DNA of 64,000 nt from an uncultured Lachnospiraceae bacterium (GTDB lineage Bacteria > Bacillota > Clostridia > Lachnospirales > Lachnospiraceae): NCBI GenBank assembly GCA_900551115.1, contig URUY01000001.1:1-64000 (forward strand), written 5' to 3'. Below, in pieces: positions 1 through 7,679 of this stretch. The number at the start of each line of letters is the position of its first letter. Positions within the stretch are counted from its first letter, which is position 1. Both the position numbers and the translations under genes were made by a program. Under the pieces are notes generated by a model, which saw nothing but the letters and a program-made list of their open reading frames with translations, had not been told where the DNA came from and searched no databases.

Positions 1-65
1 CCAAGTTCGGTATAATTTTTATGGTATTTTAATTTACTAGTCATATCTTATTATATCATGGATTG

Positions 66-94
66 CGGACTCTTCGGAGTCCGTTTTCTGTTTT
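66..94 (+). terminator. Intrinsic terminator of an upstream gene outside the window
   Basis: A perfect 7-bp stem (CGGACTC at 66-72, GAGTCCG at 77-83) closes on a TTCG tetraloop and is followed by TTTTCTGTTTT. This is a compact rho-independent terminator for plus-strand transcription entering from the left edge. The gene it serves is outside the window. Confidence 0.8.
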
Positions 95-103
95 CAGACA
101 CAA

Positions 104-156
104 AAAGGAGCTGTTGCTCCGGTAGATTATTCATCTACTTTTGCAACAGCCCCTTT
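104..156 (-). terminator. Intrinsic terminator of the lipoprotein gene
   Basis: Arms at 104-117 and 143-156 (14 bp, one mismatch) enclose a smaller nested hairpin (GTAGAT at 122-127 with ATCTAC at 133-138). Read on the minus strand, the outer stem is followed by a run of five T. It sits about 35 bp past the stop codon of the minus-strand lipoprotein gene. Confidence 0.75.
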
Positions 157-189
157 GTATGGAAAATTATATTGTTTTCCATGGCTGTA

Positions 190-663
190 TCATTCTATTT
201 CTTCTATCGTAACATCGGGATCGGTAATCTCTTCGCCGTGTAAAAGCTGTAAGATAACCGTTATGCGCTTATAAGCCCGCTCATAGTTTTGTCTGGCATA
301 ATCAGCAGTGTATTCATTGTAGGAGTTGTTGCTGAAAGCCTCATGGTATGACTCGACAGCCGTAGTCATGTAACTGCTCGCTTCATCAGCCAAATCTTCC
401 ACATAAGCATATTCTGTGGGAGCGGAAATGCCGGCAAGTACCTGAAAGGACTGGTCAAGCTGGTCCAAGTAATTTAAAAGCTCATCAGTTGCCGTTTCCG
501 ACTGTGCGTCAATGTTGTTAATATTTGTATCAATGGTAACTACGTCATTGCAGAAAGAATCAATATCATTCTTAAACTTGGTTATTTTAGGGTCCTCACC
601 GCAGCCTGTCAGGGTAAAAGCAAGAACTGCTATTGACAGGAGCAGCAGTAATCTGTTTTTCAA
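190..663 (-). CDS. Small secreted lipoprotein of unknown function
   Basis: The 157-residue product starts with a positively charged N-terminus (MKNR), a leucine-rich hydrophobic core and a lipobox LTGC, so it should be lipidated on the cysteine near residue 21 and anchored outside the membrane. The mature part is acidic and probably helical, with many Asp, Glu, Tyr and Asn; I do not recognise a catalytic motif. The start codon is TTG (661-663 on the complement), supported by GGAGG about 8 bases upstream. It is a single gene facing away from metH, with its own terminator. The role is unknown; a solute- or envelope-associated protein is only a guess. Confidence 0.75.
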   Translation of the reverse strand: MKNRLLLLLSIAVLAFTLTGCGEDPKITKFKNDIDSFCNDVVTIDTNINNIDAQSETATDELLNYLDQLDQSFQVLAGISAPTEYAYVEDLADEASSYMTTAVESYHEAFSNNSYNEYTADYARQNYERAYKRITVILQLLHGEEITDPDVTIEEIE

Positions 664-753
664 TTACCTTTCCTCCAATGCAAAATTTTATAGAACATAA
701 CAAATTTATCACATTTAAGCTATAAAATCAACAAAAATTGCAGCAGCAATGAA

Positions 754-782
754 TTGCCCATTCATGGAAATCATGTTAATAT
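754..782 (+). promoter_or_regulatory. Sigma-A type promoter for metH
   Basis: TTGCCC (754-759), a 17-base spacer and TAATAT (777-782) match the housekeeping promoter layout. The predicted start of transcription is near 789, leaving a leader of about 55 bases before the metH ATG. I see no S-box or B12 riboswitch in this short leader. Confidence 0.55.
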
Positions 783-843
783 GGAAAAAGTGACGGATAC
801 GCAGAACCTGAAACAGACTGCGCAGAAAGGGGAGTAAGGGAAA

Positions 844-3396
844 ATGACAAAGAAAGAATTTGCCGCTTGGGCGGCAGAAAACATGATATATTTAGACGGT
901 GCAACAGGCTCCAATCTGATGAAGGAAGGCATGCCTGCCGGTGTCTGTCCCGAAAAATGGATTTTAGAAAATGAAGATATTTTTATACGATTACAGAAGG
1001 GGTATGTGGAAGCGGGAAGCAATATCCTGTATGCGCCGACCTTTACGGCAAACCGGGTTAAGCTTGCAGAGTATGACCTGCAGGATGCTCTTATTCCCAT
1101 GACAAAAAAGCTGGTTGCATTATCCAGACGCGCAGCGGACGGACGGGCATATGTGGCGGGAGATATTACCATGACCGGCAGACAGCTTTCCCCTGTGGGG
1201 AATATGGATTTTGAAGAGCTGGTGGATGTCTATAAGGAACAGATAACGGCGCTAACAGAGGCGGGTGTGGACCTGCTTGTAGTGGAAACCATGATGAGTT
1301 TACAGGAAACAAGAGCAGCGCTTATTGCGGCAAAGGAAACCTGTGACCTTCCTGTTATGGTGACTATGACCTTTGAAGGTGACGGCAGAACGCTTTACGG
1401 AACGGATGCGCTGACAGCTGCGGTGGTGCTTTCCTCACTTGGCGCAGCTGCAGTCGGCGTCAACTGTTCTACAGGACCGGCAGCCATGCGCGATATAGTA
1501 CATACCATGGCGCAGGCGGTCAGTATTCCGATTATTGCAAAGCCCAATGCGGGACTGCCCTTTGTAGATAAGGACGGCAATACGGCTTACAGCATGCAGG
1601 CTGATGCCTTTGCAGAGGAAATGAAGCTTTTATGGGAGGCTGGGGCTTCTGTTGTAGGAGGCTGCTGCGGTACTGATGCTGCTTACATTAAAAAAATCAG
1701 AGAAAGCCTTGGGGTAAAGCGATGTGACAGGACAGCGCCTGACACAGGCGTCCGTTATCTTTCTTCTGAAAGAAAGACGGTTTCCTTTACTCTTGACGAT
1801 AATTTCCTGATAGTAGGGGAACGAATCAATCCTACCGGAAAAAAGAAGCTGCAGGCAGCCTTAAAGGAAGGCTCCTTCGATATGGTAAAGGATTTTGCCG
1901 AAGAACAGGAAGCCTGCGGCGCACAGGTTTTGGATGTTAATATGGGGATGAGCGGTATTGATGAAAAGGAAATGATGAAAAAAGCCATCGAAGAGATAGC
2001 CGGAGTGACAAACCTCCCTCTTTCCCTGGATTCCAGTCATATAGCAGTACTGGAGGAGGCGCTTCGGAGGTATCCGGGACGCGCGCTTGTTAATTCTGTT
2101 TCCTATGAGAAAGAGAAGTTTGACAGGCTTTTGCCCATTGTGAAAAAATACGGCGCCATGTTTATACTGCTTCCTCTTTCCGATGCCGGACTTCCGGGAA
2201 GCCTTGAGGAAAAGAAAGAGATTATAAAAAAGATTTTGGACAGGGCAATAAGCCTTGGCTGTGAAAAACAGGATATTATTGTAGACGGTCTGGTAAATAC
2301 TGTGGGTGCCAATAAAAAAGCAGCATTGGAGACCCTTGAAACCATAAGCTGGTGCAGGAAAGAAGGCCTTGCAACCATCTGCGGTCTTTCCAACATATCT
2401 TTTGGCATGCCGGAAAGAAGCTATGTGAACACGGCCTTTTTGACGATGGCAATTGGGGCAGGCCTTACCATGGCCATAGCCAATCCGTCTCAGGAGCTGC
2501 TCTGCGGGTGCGCCTTTGCCTCGGATTTGCTTTTAAATAAAGAGAATGCTGACATGCGTTATATTGCGTATACGGATTTTATAAAGGAAAAGAAGCGGAT
2601 TATTGAGGAAAATGCAGCTGCCTTGCCGCAGGATGAAAAAAACAAAGCAGCCGGGCAGAACCATACAGCAGCCGGGCAGAACCATACAGCAGCCGGACAG
2701 AACCATACAGCTGCCGGACAGCCGGGCGCGTCTGCAGATGTAAGCCTAATAAGCCTAAGCCCTGCAAGGCAGAAGCTTAGGGAAGCGGTCTTAAAGGGAA
2801 ATAAGAGCGGTATCGTGCAGCTTACAAAAGACGCACTTTTACAGGGAGAAGACCCAAAGGAGCTTTTGGATACGGTGCTTTTACCTGCAATCAATACGGT
2901 AGGGGACTATTTTGACAGCGGTAAATATTTCCTGCCCCAGTTAATTGCCGGTGCGGAGGCTATGAAGCTGTCTATTGAGGTATTAGAGCCCCTTATGCTT
3001 TCCGCAGAGAAAGAGCAGGATATGCCGGTTGTCATCATTGCTACTGTAGAGGGCGATATTCATGATATAGGCAAGAATCTGGTGGCACTGATGCTGAAAA
3101 ATTACGGCTACAGAGTGGTGGATTTGGGCAAGGATGTCCCAAAGGAAAAAATCATAGAAGCGGCGAAAGAGTATCATGCGGCAATCATTGCCCTTTCTGC
3201 GCTTATGACGACTACCATGAAACAGATGGAAAAGGTAATAGAATATGCAAGGGCGCAGGGAGTAACTGCAAAAATTATAGTAGGCGGCGCTGTCATAACA
3301 GAAGAATATGCGAAGGAAATCGGTGCAGACGGTTATTCAAAGGACGCTGCAGATGCAGTAAAACTGGCAGGCAGACTGCTTGGGCTGTTAAAGTAA
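844..3396 (+). CDS. metH: Cobalamin-dependent methionine synthase (no reactivation domain)
   Basis: This 850-residue protein transfers a methyl group from methyltetrahydrofolate through cobalamin to homocysteine. Domain order: homocysteine S-methyltransferase (about 1-290, with zinc-ligand cysteines Cys208, Cys274 and Cys275), pterin-binding domain (about 310-580, near GERINPTGKKK), a linker, the cobalamin cap domain and the Rossmann-like B12 domain. The B12 domain carries DIHDIG with the lower axial ligand His740. The C-terminal AdoMet reactivation domain of E. coli MetH is absent, as in many anaerobes, so reactivation would need a separate partner. The linker (about 602-626) is a perfect tandem repeat of AAGQNHT. 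The start is ATG 844 behind GGGGAGTAAGGG. It lies just upstream of the ilv block. Confidence 0.93.
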   Translation: MTKKEFAAWAAENMIYLDGATGSNLMKEGMPAGVCPEKWILENEDIFIRLQKGYVEAGSNILYAPTFTANRVKLAEYDLQDALIPMTKKLVALSRRAADGRAYVAGDITMTGRQLSPVGNMDFEELVDVYKEQITALTEAGVDLLVVETMMSLQETRAALIAAKETCDLPVMVTMTFEGDGRTLYGTDALTAAVVLSSLGAAAVGVNCSTGPAAMRDIVHTMAQAVSIPIIAKPNAGLPFVDKDGNTAYSMQADAFAEEMKLLWEAGASVVGGCCGTDAAYIKKIRESLGVKRCDRTAPDTGVRYLSSERKTVSFTLDDNFLIVGERINPTGKKKLQAALKEGSFDMVKDFAEEQEACGAQVLDVNMGMSGIDEKEMMKKAIEEIAGVTNLPLSLDSSHIAVLEEALRRYPGRALVNSVSYEKEKFDRLLPIVKKYGAMFILLPLSDAGLPGSLEEKKEIIKKILDRAISLGCEKQDIIVDGLVNTVGANKKAALETLETISWCRKEGLATICGLSNISFGMPERSYVNTAFLTMAIGAGLTMAIANPSQELLCGCAFASDLLLNKENADMRYIAYTDFIKEKKRIIEENAAALPQDEKNKAAGQNHTAAGQNHTAAGQNHTAAGQPGASADVSLISLSPARQKLREAVLKGNKSGIVQLTKDALLQGEDPKELLDTVLLPAINTVGDYFDSGKYFLPQLIAGAEAMKLSIEVLEPLMLSAEKEQDMPVVIIATVEGDIHDIGKNLVALMLKNYGYRVVDLGKDVPKEKIIEAAKEYHAAIIALSALMTTTMKQMEKVIEYARAQGVTAKIIVGGAVITEEYAKEIGADGYSKDAADAVKLAGRLLGLLK
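2647..2721 (+). repeat. In-frame 21-bp minisatellite in the metH linker
   Basis: Three head-to-tail copies of a 21-bp unit (2647-2667, 2668-2688, 2689-2709) plus a partial fourth encode AAGQNHT three times and then AAGQ. The copies differ by only one base (CCGGGCAG to CCGGACAG). The unit is a multiple of three, so copy-number changes would keep the frame and only change the length of the linker between the pterin and B12 modules. Confidence 0.95.
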
Positions 3397-3425
3397 AAAA
3401 TTGGAAATTGTTAAAGTAAAAAATT
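3386..3425 (+). repeat. 17-bp direct repeat spanning the metH stop codon
   Basis: TGTTAAAGTAAAAAATT occurs at 3386-3402 and again at 3409-3425 with no mismatch, a 23-bp period. The first copy contains the metH TAA stop. It looks like a short tandem duplication; the second copy lies just upstream of the ilvB promoter. Confidence 0.9.
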
Positions 3426-3429
3426 ACTG

Positions 3430-3459
3430 TTGAAATTTACTGCTTTACTGTGCTAAAAT
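3430..3459 (+). promoter_or_regulatory. Promoter for ilvB
   Basis: TTGAAA (3430-3435), an 18-base spacer and TAAAAT (3454-3459), with TGC just before the -10 (extended -10). Transcription would start near 3466, about 37 bases before the ilvB ATG. The leader is too short for a T-box or an attenuator. Confidence 0.6.
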
Positions 3460-3502
3460 ACAAATAAGTGTTTCATAAAAGAGCAAACAGGGAGGAAAGA
3501 AC

Positions 3503-5122
3503 ATGATAGGTGCAGATGCCATAATCAAATGTCTGGAAGCGGAGGGAGTAGAAGTGGTCTTCGGTTATCCGGGTGTTGCAATCTGTCCTTTTTATAACAG
3601 TATTTTACAGTCGGATATAAAAACCGTCCTCATTCGGACGGAGCAGAATGCGGCGCATGCGGCAAGCGGTATGGCGAGAATGACCGGCAGACCCGGTGTA
3701 TGCGCAGTAACTTCAGGCCCGGGGGCAACCAATGTCATCACCGGTATTGCAACAGCCTTTGCAGACAGCATTCCGTTAATCTGCATTACGGGACAGGTAA
3801 ACAGTGAGCTTTTGGGCAGTGATGTGTTTCAGGAAGCAGACATTACCGGCGCAGTAGAATCCTTTGTAAAATACAGCTATTTAGTTAAAAATGTACAGGA
3901 CATTCCCAGAATTTTTAAAGAGGCATTCTATATTGCCAATTCCGGCAGAAAAGGGCCTGTTCTGATAGATATTCCGATTGATGTGCAGAATGCGGTTATA
4001 AACCGCTTCTCCTATCCGGAGGAGGTGGCTATCAGGGCCTACAAGCCTACGGTTAAGGGGCATATTGTGCAGATAAAGAAAGTAATTAAGGAATTGGAGC
4101 GTGCAAAGCGCCCCATTATCTGTGCCGGCGGCGGTGTGCTTTTAAGCGAAGCGGAAAAAGAACTGCGGGCATTTGCAGAAGAACACCGGATTCCGGTGGT
4201 TTCCACGATGATGGGAATCGGCGTTATGCCTACAAAGCATCCTCTTTATTACGGGATGGTGGGGAATAACGGCAAGGCATATGCAAACAGAGCAATGAAT
4301 GAATCGGATTTGCTGATTATGGTAGGCGCCCGCGTGGCGGATCGTGCCGTAAGCCAGCCGGATTTGATTACGCAGAATAAGGTATTGGTACATATTGATG
4401 TAGACCCGGCGGAAATCGGCAAAAATGCAGGTCCTACCATTCCGCTTGTAGGGGATGCCAAATATATTTTCATGGACTTTTTAAAGCAGGAGTTTGCCTG
4501 TGAGCATGAGGAATGGATAGAAACCCTAAACGGTTACAGGGAAACTATGGCAAAGAAGCGTATGCCCAATCCTGACTATGTGGATCCGGCAGCCTTTATT
4601 GAGCGGTTGTCTGAAAAGATGCAGCAGGACGGCGTATATGTGGCTGACGTAGGACAGAATCAGATATGGTCCTGCGGTTATCATATTGTAAAAGAAGGAA
4701 AATTCCTTACCTCCGGCGGTATGGGAACTATGGGCTATTCCATTCCGGCAGCCATGGGGGCAAAGCTTGCGGACAGGAAAAAGCAGGTCATTGCCGTATG
4801 CGGTGACGGTTCCTTCCAGATGTCCATGATGGAACTGGCCACCATCAGACAGCACCATGTGCCGGTCAAGATTATCGTCTTTAAAAACAACTATCTGGGA
4901 ATGGTAAGAGAATACCAGCATTATACCTACAAGGATCATTATTCCGTGGTGGATCTGTCAGGCAGCCCCGATTTGGAAAAGCTTTCGGCAGCCTATGATA
5001 TTCCGTTTTTCAGACTGGAAAATATGGAAAGAGCAGAGGAAGTGCTTGACAGTTTCTTAAAAGAGGATAAGACTATGCTCTTAGAATGCCTGATTGACCC
5101 GATGGACCTTGTTAAGGCATAA
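3503..5122 (+). CDS. ilvB: Acetolactate synthase large (catalytic) subunit
   Basis: Thiamine-diphosphate enzyme that condenses two pyruvates to acetolactate, or pyruvate with 2-oxobutyrate, the first common step of valine, leucine and isoleucine synthesis. The 539 residues show the usual three parts: the N-terminal pyrimidine-binding domain with the catalytic Glu in RTEQNAAHAASG, a central FAD/Rossmann-like domain, and the C-terminal diphosphate-binding domain with GDGSF...NN. The start is ATG 3503 with GGGAGG upstream. Regulatory subunits follow at 5170 and 5757 and ilvC at 6364. The N-terminal half is somewhat shorter than in E. coli IlvB/IlvI. A catabolic AlsS is less likely given the ACT subunits next to it. 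Confidence 0.92.
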   Translation: MIGADAIIKCLEAEGVEVVFGYPGVAICPFYNSILQSDIKTVLIRTEQNAAHAASGMARMTGRPGVCAVTSGPGATNVITGIATAFADSIPLICITGQVNSELLGSDVFQEADITGAVESFVKYSYLVKNVQDIPRIFKEAFYIANSGRKGPVLIDIPIDVQNAVINRFSYPEEVAIRAYKPTVKGHIVQIKKVIKELERAKRPIICAGGGVLLSEAEKELRAFAEEHRIPVVSTMMGIGVMPTKHPLYYGMVGNNGKAYANRAMNESDLLIMVGARVADRAVSQPDLITQNKVLVHIDVDPAEIGKNAGPTIPLVGDAKYIFMDFLKQEFACEHEEWIETLNGYRETMAKKRMPNPDYVDPAAFIERLSEKMQQDGVYVADVGQNQIWSCGYHIVKEGKFLTSGGMGTMGYSIPAAMGAKLADRKKQVIAVCGDGSFQMSMMELATIRQHHVPVKIIVFKNNYLGMVREYQHYTYKDHYSVVDLSGSPDLEKLSAAYDIPFFRLENMERAEEVLDSFLKEDKTMLLECLIDPMDLVKA

Positions 5123-5123
5123 A

Positions 5124-5144
5124 GGCAGGCTTTTTATGCCTGCC
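5124..5144 (+). other. Intercistronic hairpin between ilvB and ilvN
   Basis: GGCAGGC (5124-5130) pairs with GCCTGCC (5138-5144) around a 7-base loop, starting just after the ilvB stop codon. There is no T-run after it, so I read it as an intercistronic stem that may affect mRNA stability or translation of ilvN, not as a terminator. Confidence 0.5.
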
Positions 5145-5169
5145 GGGAAAATAGAAAGGGATAGAAAAG

Positions 5170-5658
5170 ATGAAAAAGATATATTCTGTGCTGGTTGAGA
5201 ACCGTTCCGGTGTATTGGGCAAGGTGGCAGGTCTCTTTTCCAGAAGATGCTTTAATATTGACAGCCTGGCAGTAGGTGAAACCGATGATCCGGCAGTATC
5301 CTGCATGACGATTGTTTCAAGCGGAAACGAACGGACCATAGAACAGATAGAGAAGCAGCTTAACAAGAAGCTGGATGTCATAAAGGTAAAAACCTTTGAT
5401 GAAGCAGCGAGCATCAGCAGGGAGCTGATGTTAGTTAAGGTGAAATACAATAAAAGCACCCGCCGTGAAATCATGGAAATCTGTGAAATGATGAAAGCAG
5501 ACATTGTGGATATGTCAAAAAACCAGATGATGATTCAGGTTTGCGATATCCCTGAGAGAACAAAGCTTTTCATTGGAATGTTAGCGTCTATCAGTATCGT
5601 GGAGGTGGCGCGGACAGGAACGCTGGCGCTGCCGAAATGTGCAGAAAGTGATAACTGA
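5170..5658 (+). CDS. ilvN: Acetolactate synthase small (regulatory) subunit, copy 1
   Basis: A 162-residue IlvN/IlvH family protein. The N-terminal ACT domain (about 2-75, with ENRSGVLGKVAGLFSRRCFNI) is where valine feedback binding occurs in this family; the C-terminal ALS_ss domain (about 85-158) follows. It should bind the IlvB dimer and raise its activity. It lies 47 bases after ilvB and is presumably co-transcribed. A second, clearly homologous small subunit starts 98 bases further on with its own promoter, so the operon encodes two different regulatory subunits. Confidence 0.88.
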   Translation: MKKIYSVLVENRSGVLGKVAGLFSRRCFNIDSLAVGETDDPAVSCMTIVSSGNERTIEQIEKQLNKKLDVIKVKTFDEAASISRELMLVKVKYNKSTRREIMEICEMMKADIVDMSKNQMMIQVCDIPERTKLFIGMLASISIVEVARTGTLALPKCAESDN

Positions 5659-5690
5659 AAGGAATAACTTGTATTCCAAAAGGTCATACG

Positions 5691-5719
5691 TTGACAATGC
5701 GTTAAAGTGTTGCTATGAT
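5691..5719 (+). promoter_or_regulatory. Internal promoter for the second small subunit and ilvC
   Basis: A consensus TTGACA (5691-5696), exactly 17 bases, and TATGAT (5714-5719). This is one of the best sigma-A promoters in the window. It lies between the two small-subunit genes, so the second subunit and ilvC can be expressed without ilvB and the first subunit. It also rules out ATG 5715 as a start, because that codon lies inside the -10 box. Confidence 0.75.
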
Positions 5720-5756
5720 TAGAAATCAAGGGAAGCTATGTTGGGAGGAAATGATT

Positions 5757-6260
5757 TTGCAGAAAAAAGTATTTCAGTTGCTGGTAGATAACACATCTGG
5801 TGTTTTAAGCAGAATTTCAGGACTGTTTTCCAGACGCGGCTACAATATTGAAAGCATTACCGCCGGTGTGACGGCTGACCCCAGGTTTACCAGAATCACG
5901 ATTGTGACAAATGGGGACGACCAGATTTTGGAACAGATTGAAAAACAGGTGGCAAAGCTTGTGGATATCCGGGATATTAAGGAGCTTAAGCCGGATGAAA
6001 GCGTATACAGGGAGCTGGCACTCATAAAGGTGCGCGCCAAGGCAAGCGAAAGGCAGGGAGTCATTTCCCTTGCGGATATTTTCAGAGCCAAGATTATCGA
6101 TGTGGCTGCGGAAAGCCTGATTGTAGAAATGACAGGCAATCAGGCCAAAATAGAAGCATTTATCAATCTGCTAGAGGGCTATGAAATATTGGAGCTGGCA
6201 AGAACCGGTATCGCGGGGCTCTGCCGCGGTACGGAAAACATTACTTACATAGAAGAGTAA
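5757..6260 (+). CDS. Acetolactate synthase small (regulatory) subunit, copy 2
   Basis: A 167-residue paralogue of the preceding gene with the same layout: N-terminal ACT domain (DNTSGVLSRISGLFSRRGYNI) and C-terminal ALS_ss domain. I chose TTG 5757 as start because GGGAGG at 5743-5748 sits 8 bases upstream and the N-terminus then lines up with copy 1. ATG 5751 is only 2 bases from the SD, and ATG 5715 lies in the -10 box of the promoter at 5691-5719. Whether both paralogues bind the same IlvB, or sense different amino acids, cannot be seen here. ilvC follows. Confidence 0.87.
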   Translation: MQKKVFQLLVDNTSGVLSRISGLFSRRGYNIESITAGVTADPRFTRITIVTNGDDQILEQIEKQVAKLVDIRDIKELKPDESVYRELALIKVRAKASERQGVISLADIFRAKIIDVAAESLIVEMTGNQAKIEAFINLLEGYEILELARTGIAGLCRGTENITYIEE

Positions 6261-6301
6261 AAATCCGGTAAAACGCAGGGCAGATTAAAACATGATAACC
6301 C

Positions 6302-6317
6302 GAAGGCGAAAGCCTTC
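6302..6317 (+). other. GNRA-capped hairpin upstream of ilvC
   Basis: GAAGGC (6302-6307) and GCCTTC (6312-6317) enclose a GAAA tetraloop, about 34 bases before the ilvC SD. There is no T-tract, so it is not a terminator. It may be an mRNA processing or stabilising stem between the small subunit and ilvC. Confidence 0.45.
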
Positions 6318-6363
6318 CGTCAGTTATAAATAATTTATGAAGATGCATATGGAGGAAAAGAAA

Positions 6364-7383
6364 ATGGCAAAAATTTTTTATCAGGAAGACTGTAATCTTT
6401 CTTTATTAGAGGGCAAGACCATTGCTATTATCGGCTACGGCAGCCAGGGACATGCTCACGCACTGAATCTGAAGGATTCAGGCTGTCACGTCATTATCGG
6501 TTTGTACGAAGGCTCCAAGTCCTGGGATAAGGCAGTAGCACAGGGCTTTGAAGTATATACAGCGGCAGAAGCAGCTAAGAAGGCAGATGTTATCATGATT
6601 CTGATTAATGATGAGAAACAGGCCGCAATGTACAAGAAAGATATCGCTCCCAATCTGGAAGCAGGTAATATGCTGATGTTTGCACACGGTTTTGCAATCC
6701 ACTTCGGTCAGATTGTACCGCCTGCAGATGTTGATGTTACCATGATTGCACCTAAGGGTCCCGGCCATACCGTTAGAAGCGAGTATCAGGCAGGCAAGGG
6801 TGTTCCCTGTCTGGTAGCTGTTTATCAGGATGCTACCGGCAAGGCACAGGATAAGGCTTTGGCTTATGCACTGGGTATCGGCGGCGCAAGAGCAGGCGTG
6901 CTGGAGACTACCTTCCGTACAGAAACAGAAACAGACCTTTTCGGCGAGCAGGCAGTTCTTTGCGGCGGTGTATGTGCGTTGATGCAGGCAGGCTTTGAGA
7001 CCCTGGTTGAAGCAGGCTATGATGAGAGAAACGCTTATTTTGAATGTATCCATGAAATGAAGCTGATTGTTGACCTGATTTATCAGAGCGGTTTCGCAGG
7101 TATGAGATATTCTATTTCCAATACTGCAGAATATGGTGATTACATTACCGGTCCCAAGATTATTACAGAAGAGACAAAGAAGACCATGAAGAAGATTCTG
7201 AAAGACATTCAGGACGGCTCCTTTGCAAAGGAATTCTTACTGGATATGTCAGAGGCAGGCGGACAGGCACATTTCCGTGCCATGAGAAAGCTTGCAGCAG
7301 AGCATCCTGCTGAGAAGGTAGGCGAAGAGGTTCGTAAGCTCTACAGCTGGAACAACGAAGCTGATAAGCTGATTAACAACTAA
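6364..7383 (+). CDS. ilvC: Ketol-acid reductoisomerase
   Basis: Class I KARI of 339 residues that isomerises and reduces acetolactate or acetohydroxybutyrate, step two of branched-chain amino acid synthesis. The N-terminal Rossmann domain has GYGSQGHAHALNLKDSG, and the all-helical C-terminal domain carries the metal-binding acidic residues (TETDLFGEQ, and Glu in FECIHE). ATG 6364 is preferred to the in-frame ATG 6337 because GGAGG at 6351-6355 is 8 bases upstream and the product then begins MAKIFYQED as usual for the family. It is the last gene of the ilv block, followed by a terminator. Confidence 0.95.
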   Translation: MAKIFYQEDCNLSLLEGKTIAIIGYGSQGHAHALNLKDSGCHVIIGLYEGSKSWDKAVAQGFEVYTAAEAAKKADVIMILINDEKQAAMYKKDIAPNLEAGNMLMFAHGFAIHFGQIVPPADVDVTMIAPKGPGHTVRSEYQAGKGVPCLVAVYQDATGKAQDKALAYALGIGGARAGVLETTFRTETETDLFGEQAVLCGGVCALMQAGFETLVEAGYDERNAYFECIHEMKLIVDLIYQSGFAGMRYSISNTAEYGDYITGPKIITEETKKTMKKILKDIQDGSFAKEFLLDMSEAGGQAHFRAMRKLAAEHPAEKVGEEVRKLYSWNNEADKLINN

Positions 7384-7409
7384 ATCTATAGCTTTATATG
7401 AGGAAAAGG

Positions 7410-7446
7410 GCAGATAACGTTTTTTGATGTTATCTGCTTTTTGATT
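7410..7446 (+). terminator. Terminator of the ilv operon
   Basis: GCAGATAAC (7410-7418) and GTTATCTGC (7429-7437) form a perfect 9-bp stem with a 10-base loop, followed by TTTTTGATTT. It lies 27 bases after the ilvC stop. Confidence 0.85.
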
Positions 7447-7679
7447 TACGGAAAGCCATTTATACTTTAAGGGCAGGAGGAAATGCTGCCATTTTAAGCC
7501 TGCCTGATAAATAATTTGCACTTTTTTTCAAATAAGGTAAATCTTCCGTAGTATATTTAAGCAGCCTGTGTTAAGGTGTATAGCATGACAGCTTGTGATG
7601 AATTGTGTTAAGGCATAAAACTGCATGGAGAAAAGCAGTTAAGGTGTCTGAGGCTTGCAGGAAAGGTATAAGGCAGTAT
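7447..7679 (+). other. Intergenic region before the ABC transporter
   Basis: About 230 bases between the ilv terminator and the preferred transporter start. I see no strong promoter; the best candidate is TTGCAC at 7516-7521 with a poor -10 at 7538. TGTGTTAAGG occurs at about 7568 and 7604. A longer reading of the transporter from GTG 7605 would use part of this stretch. Confidence 0.35.

Noticed and set aside
781..837. An 18-codon reading frame upstream of metH, possible leader peptide
   Set aside because: Its ATG overlaps the -10 box TAATAT (777-782) of the predicted metH promoter, so it would not be in the mRNA, and it has no SD.
5715..5756. Longer start (ATG 5715) for the second acetolactate synthase small subunit
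   Set aside because: The ATG lies inside the -10 box of a consensus promoter (5714-5719), and the extra residues have no match to copy 1.
6478..7053. A 191-codon reading frame opposite ilvC
   Set aside because: It is antisense to a certain gene, has a Cys-rich translation without known motif, and no SD or promoter.
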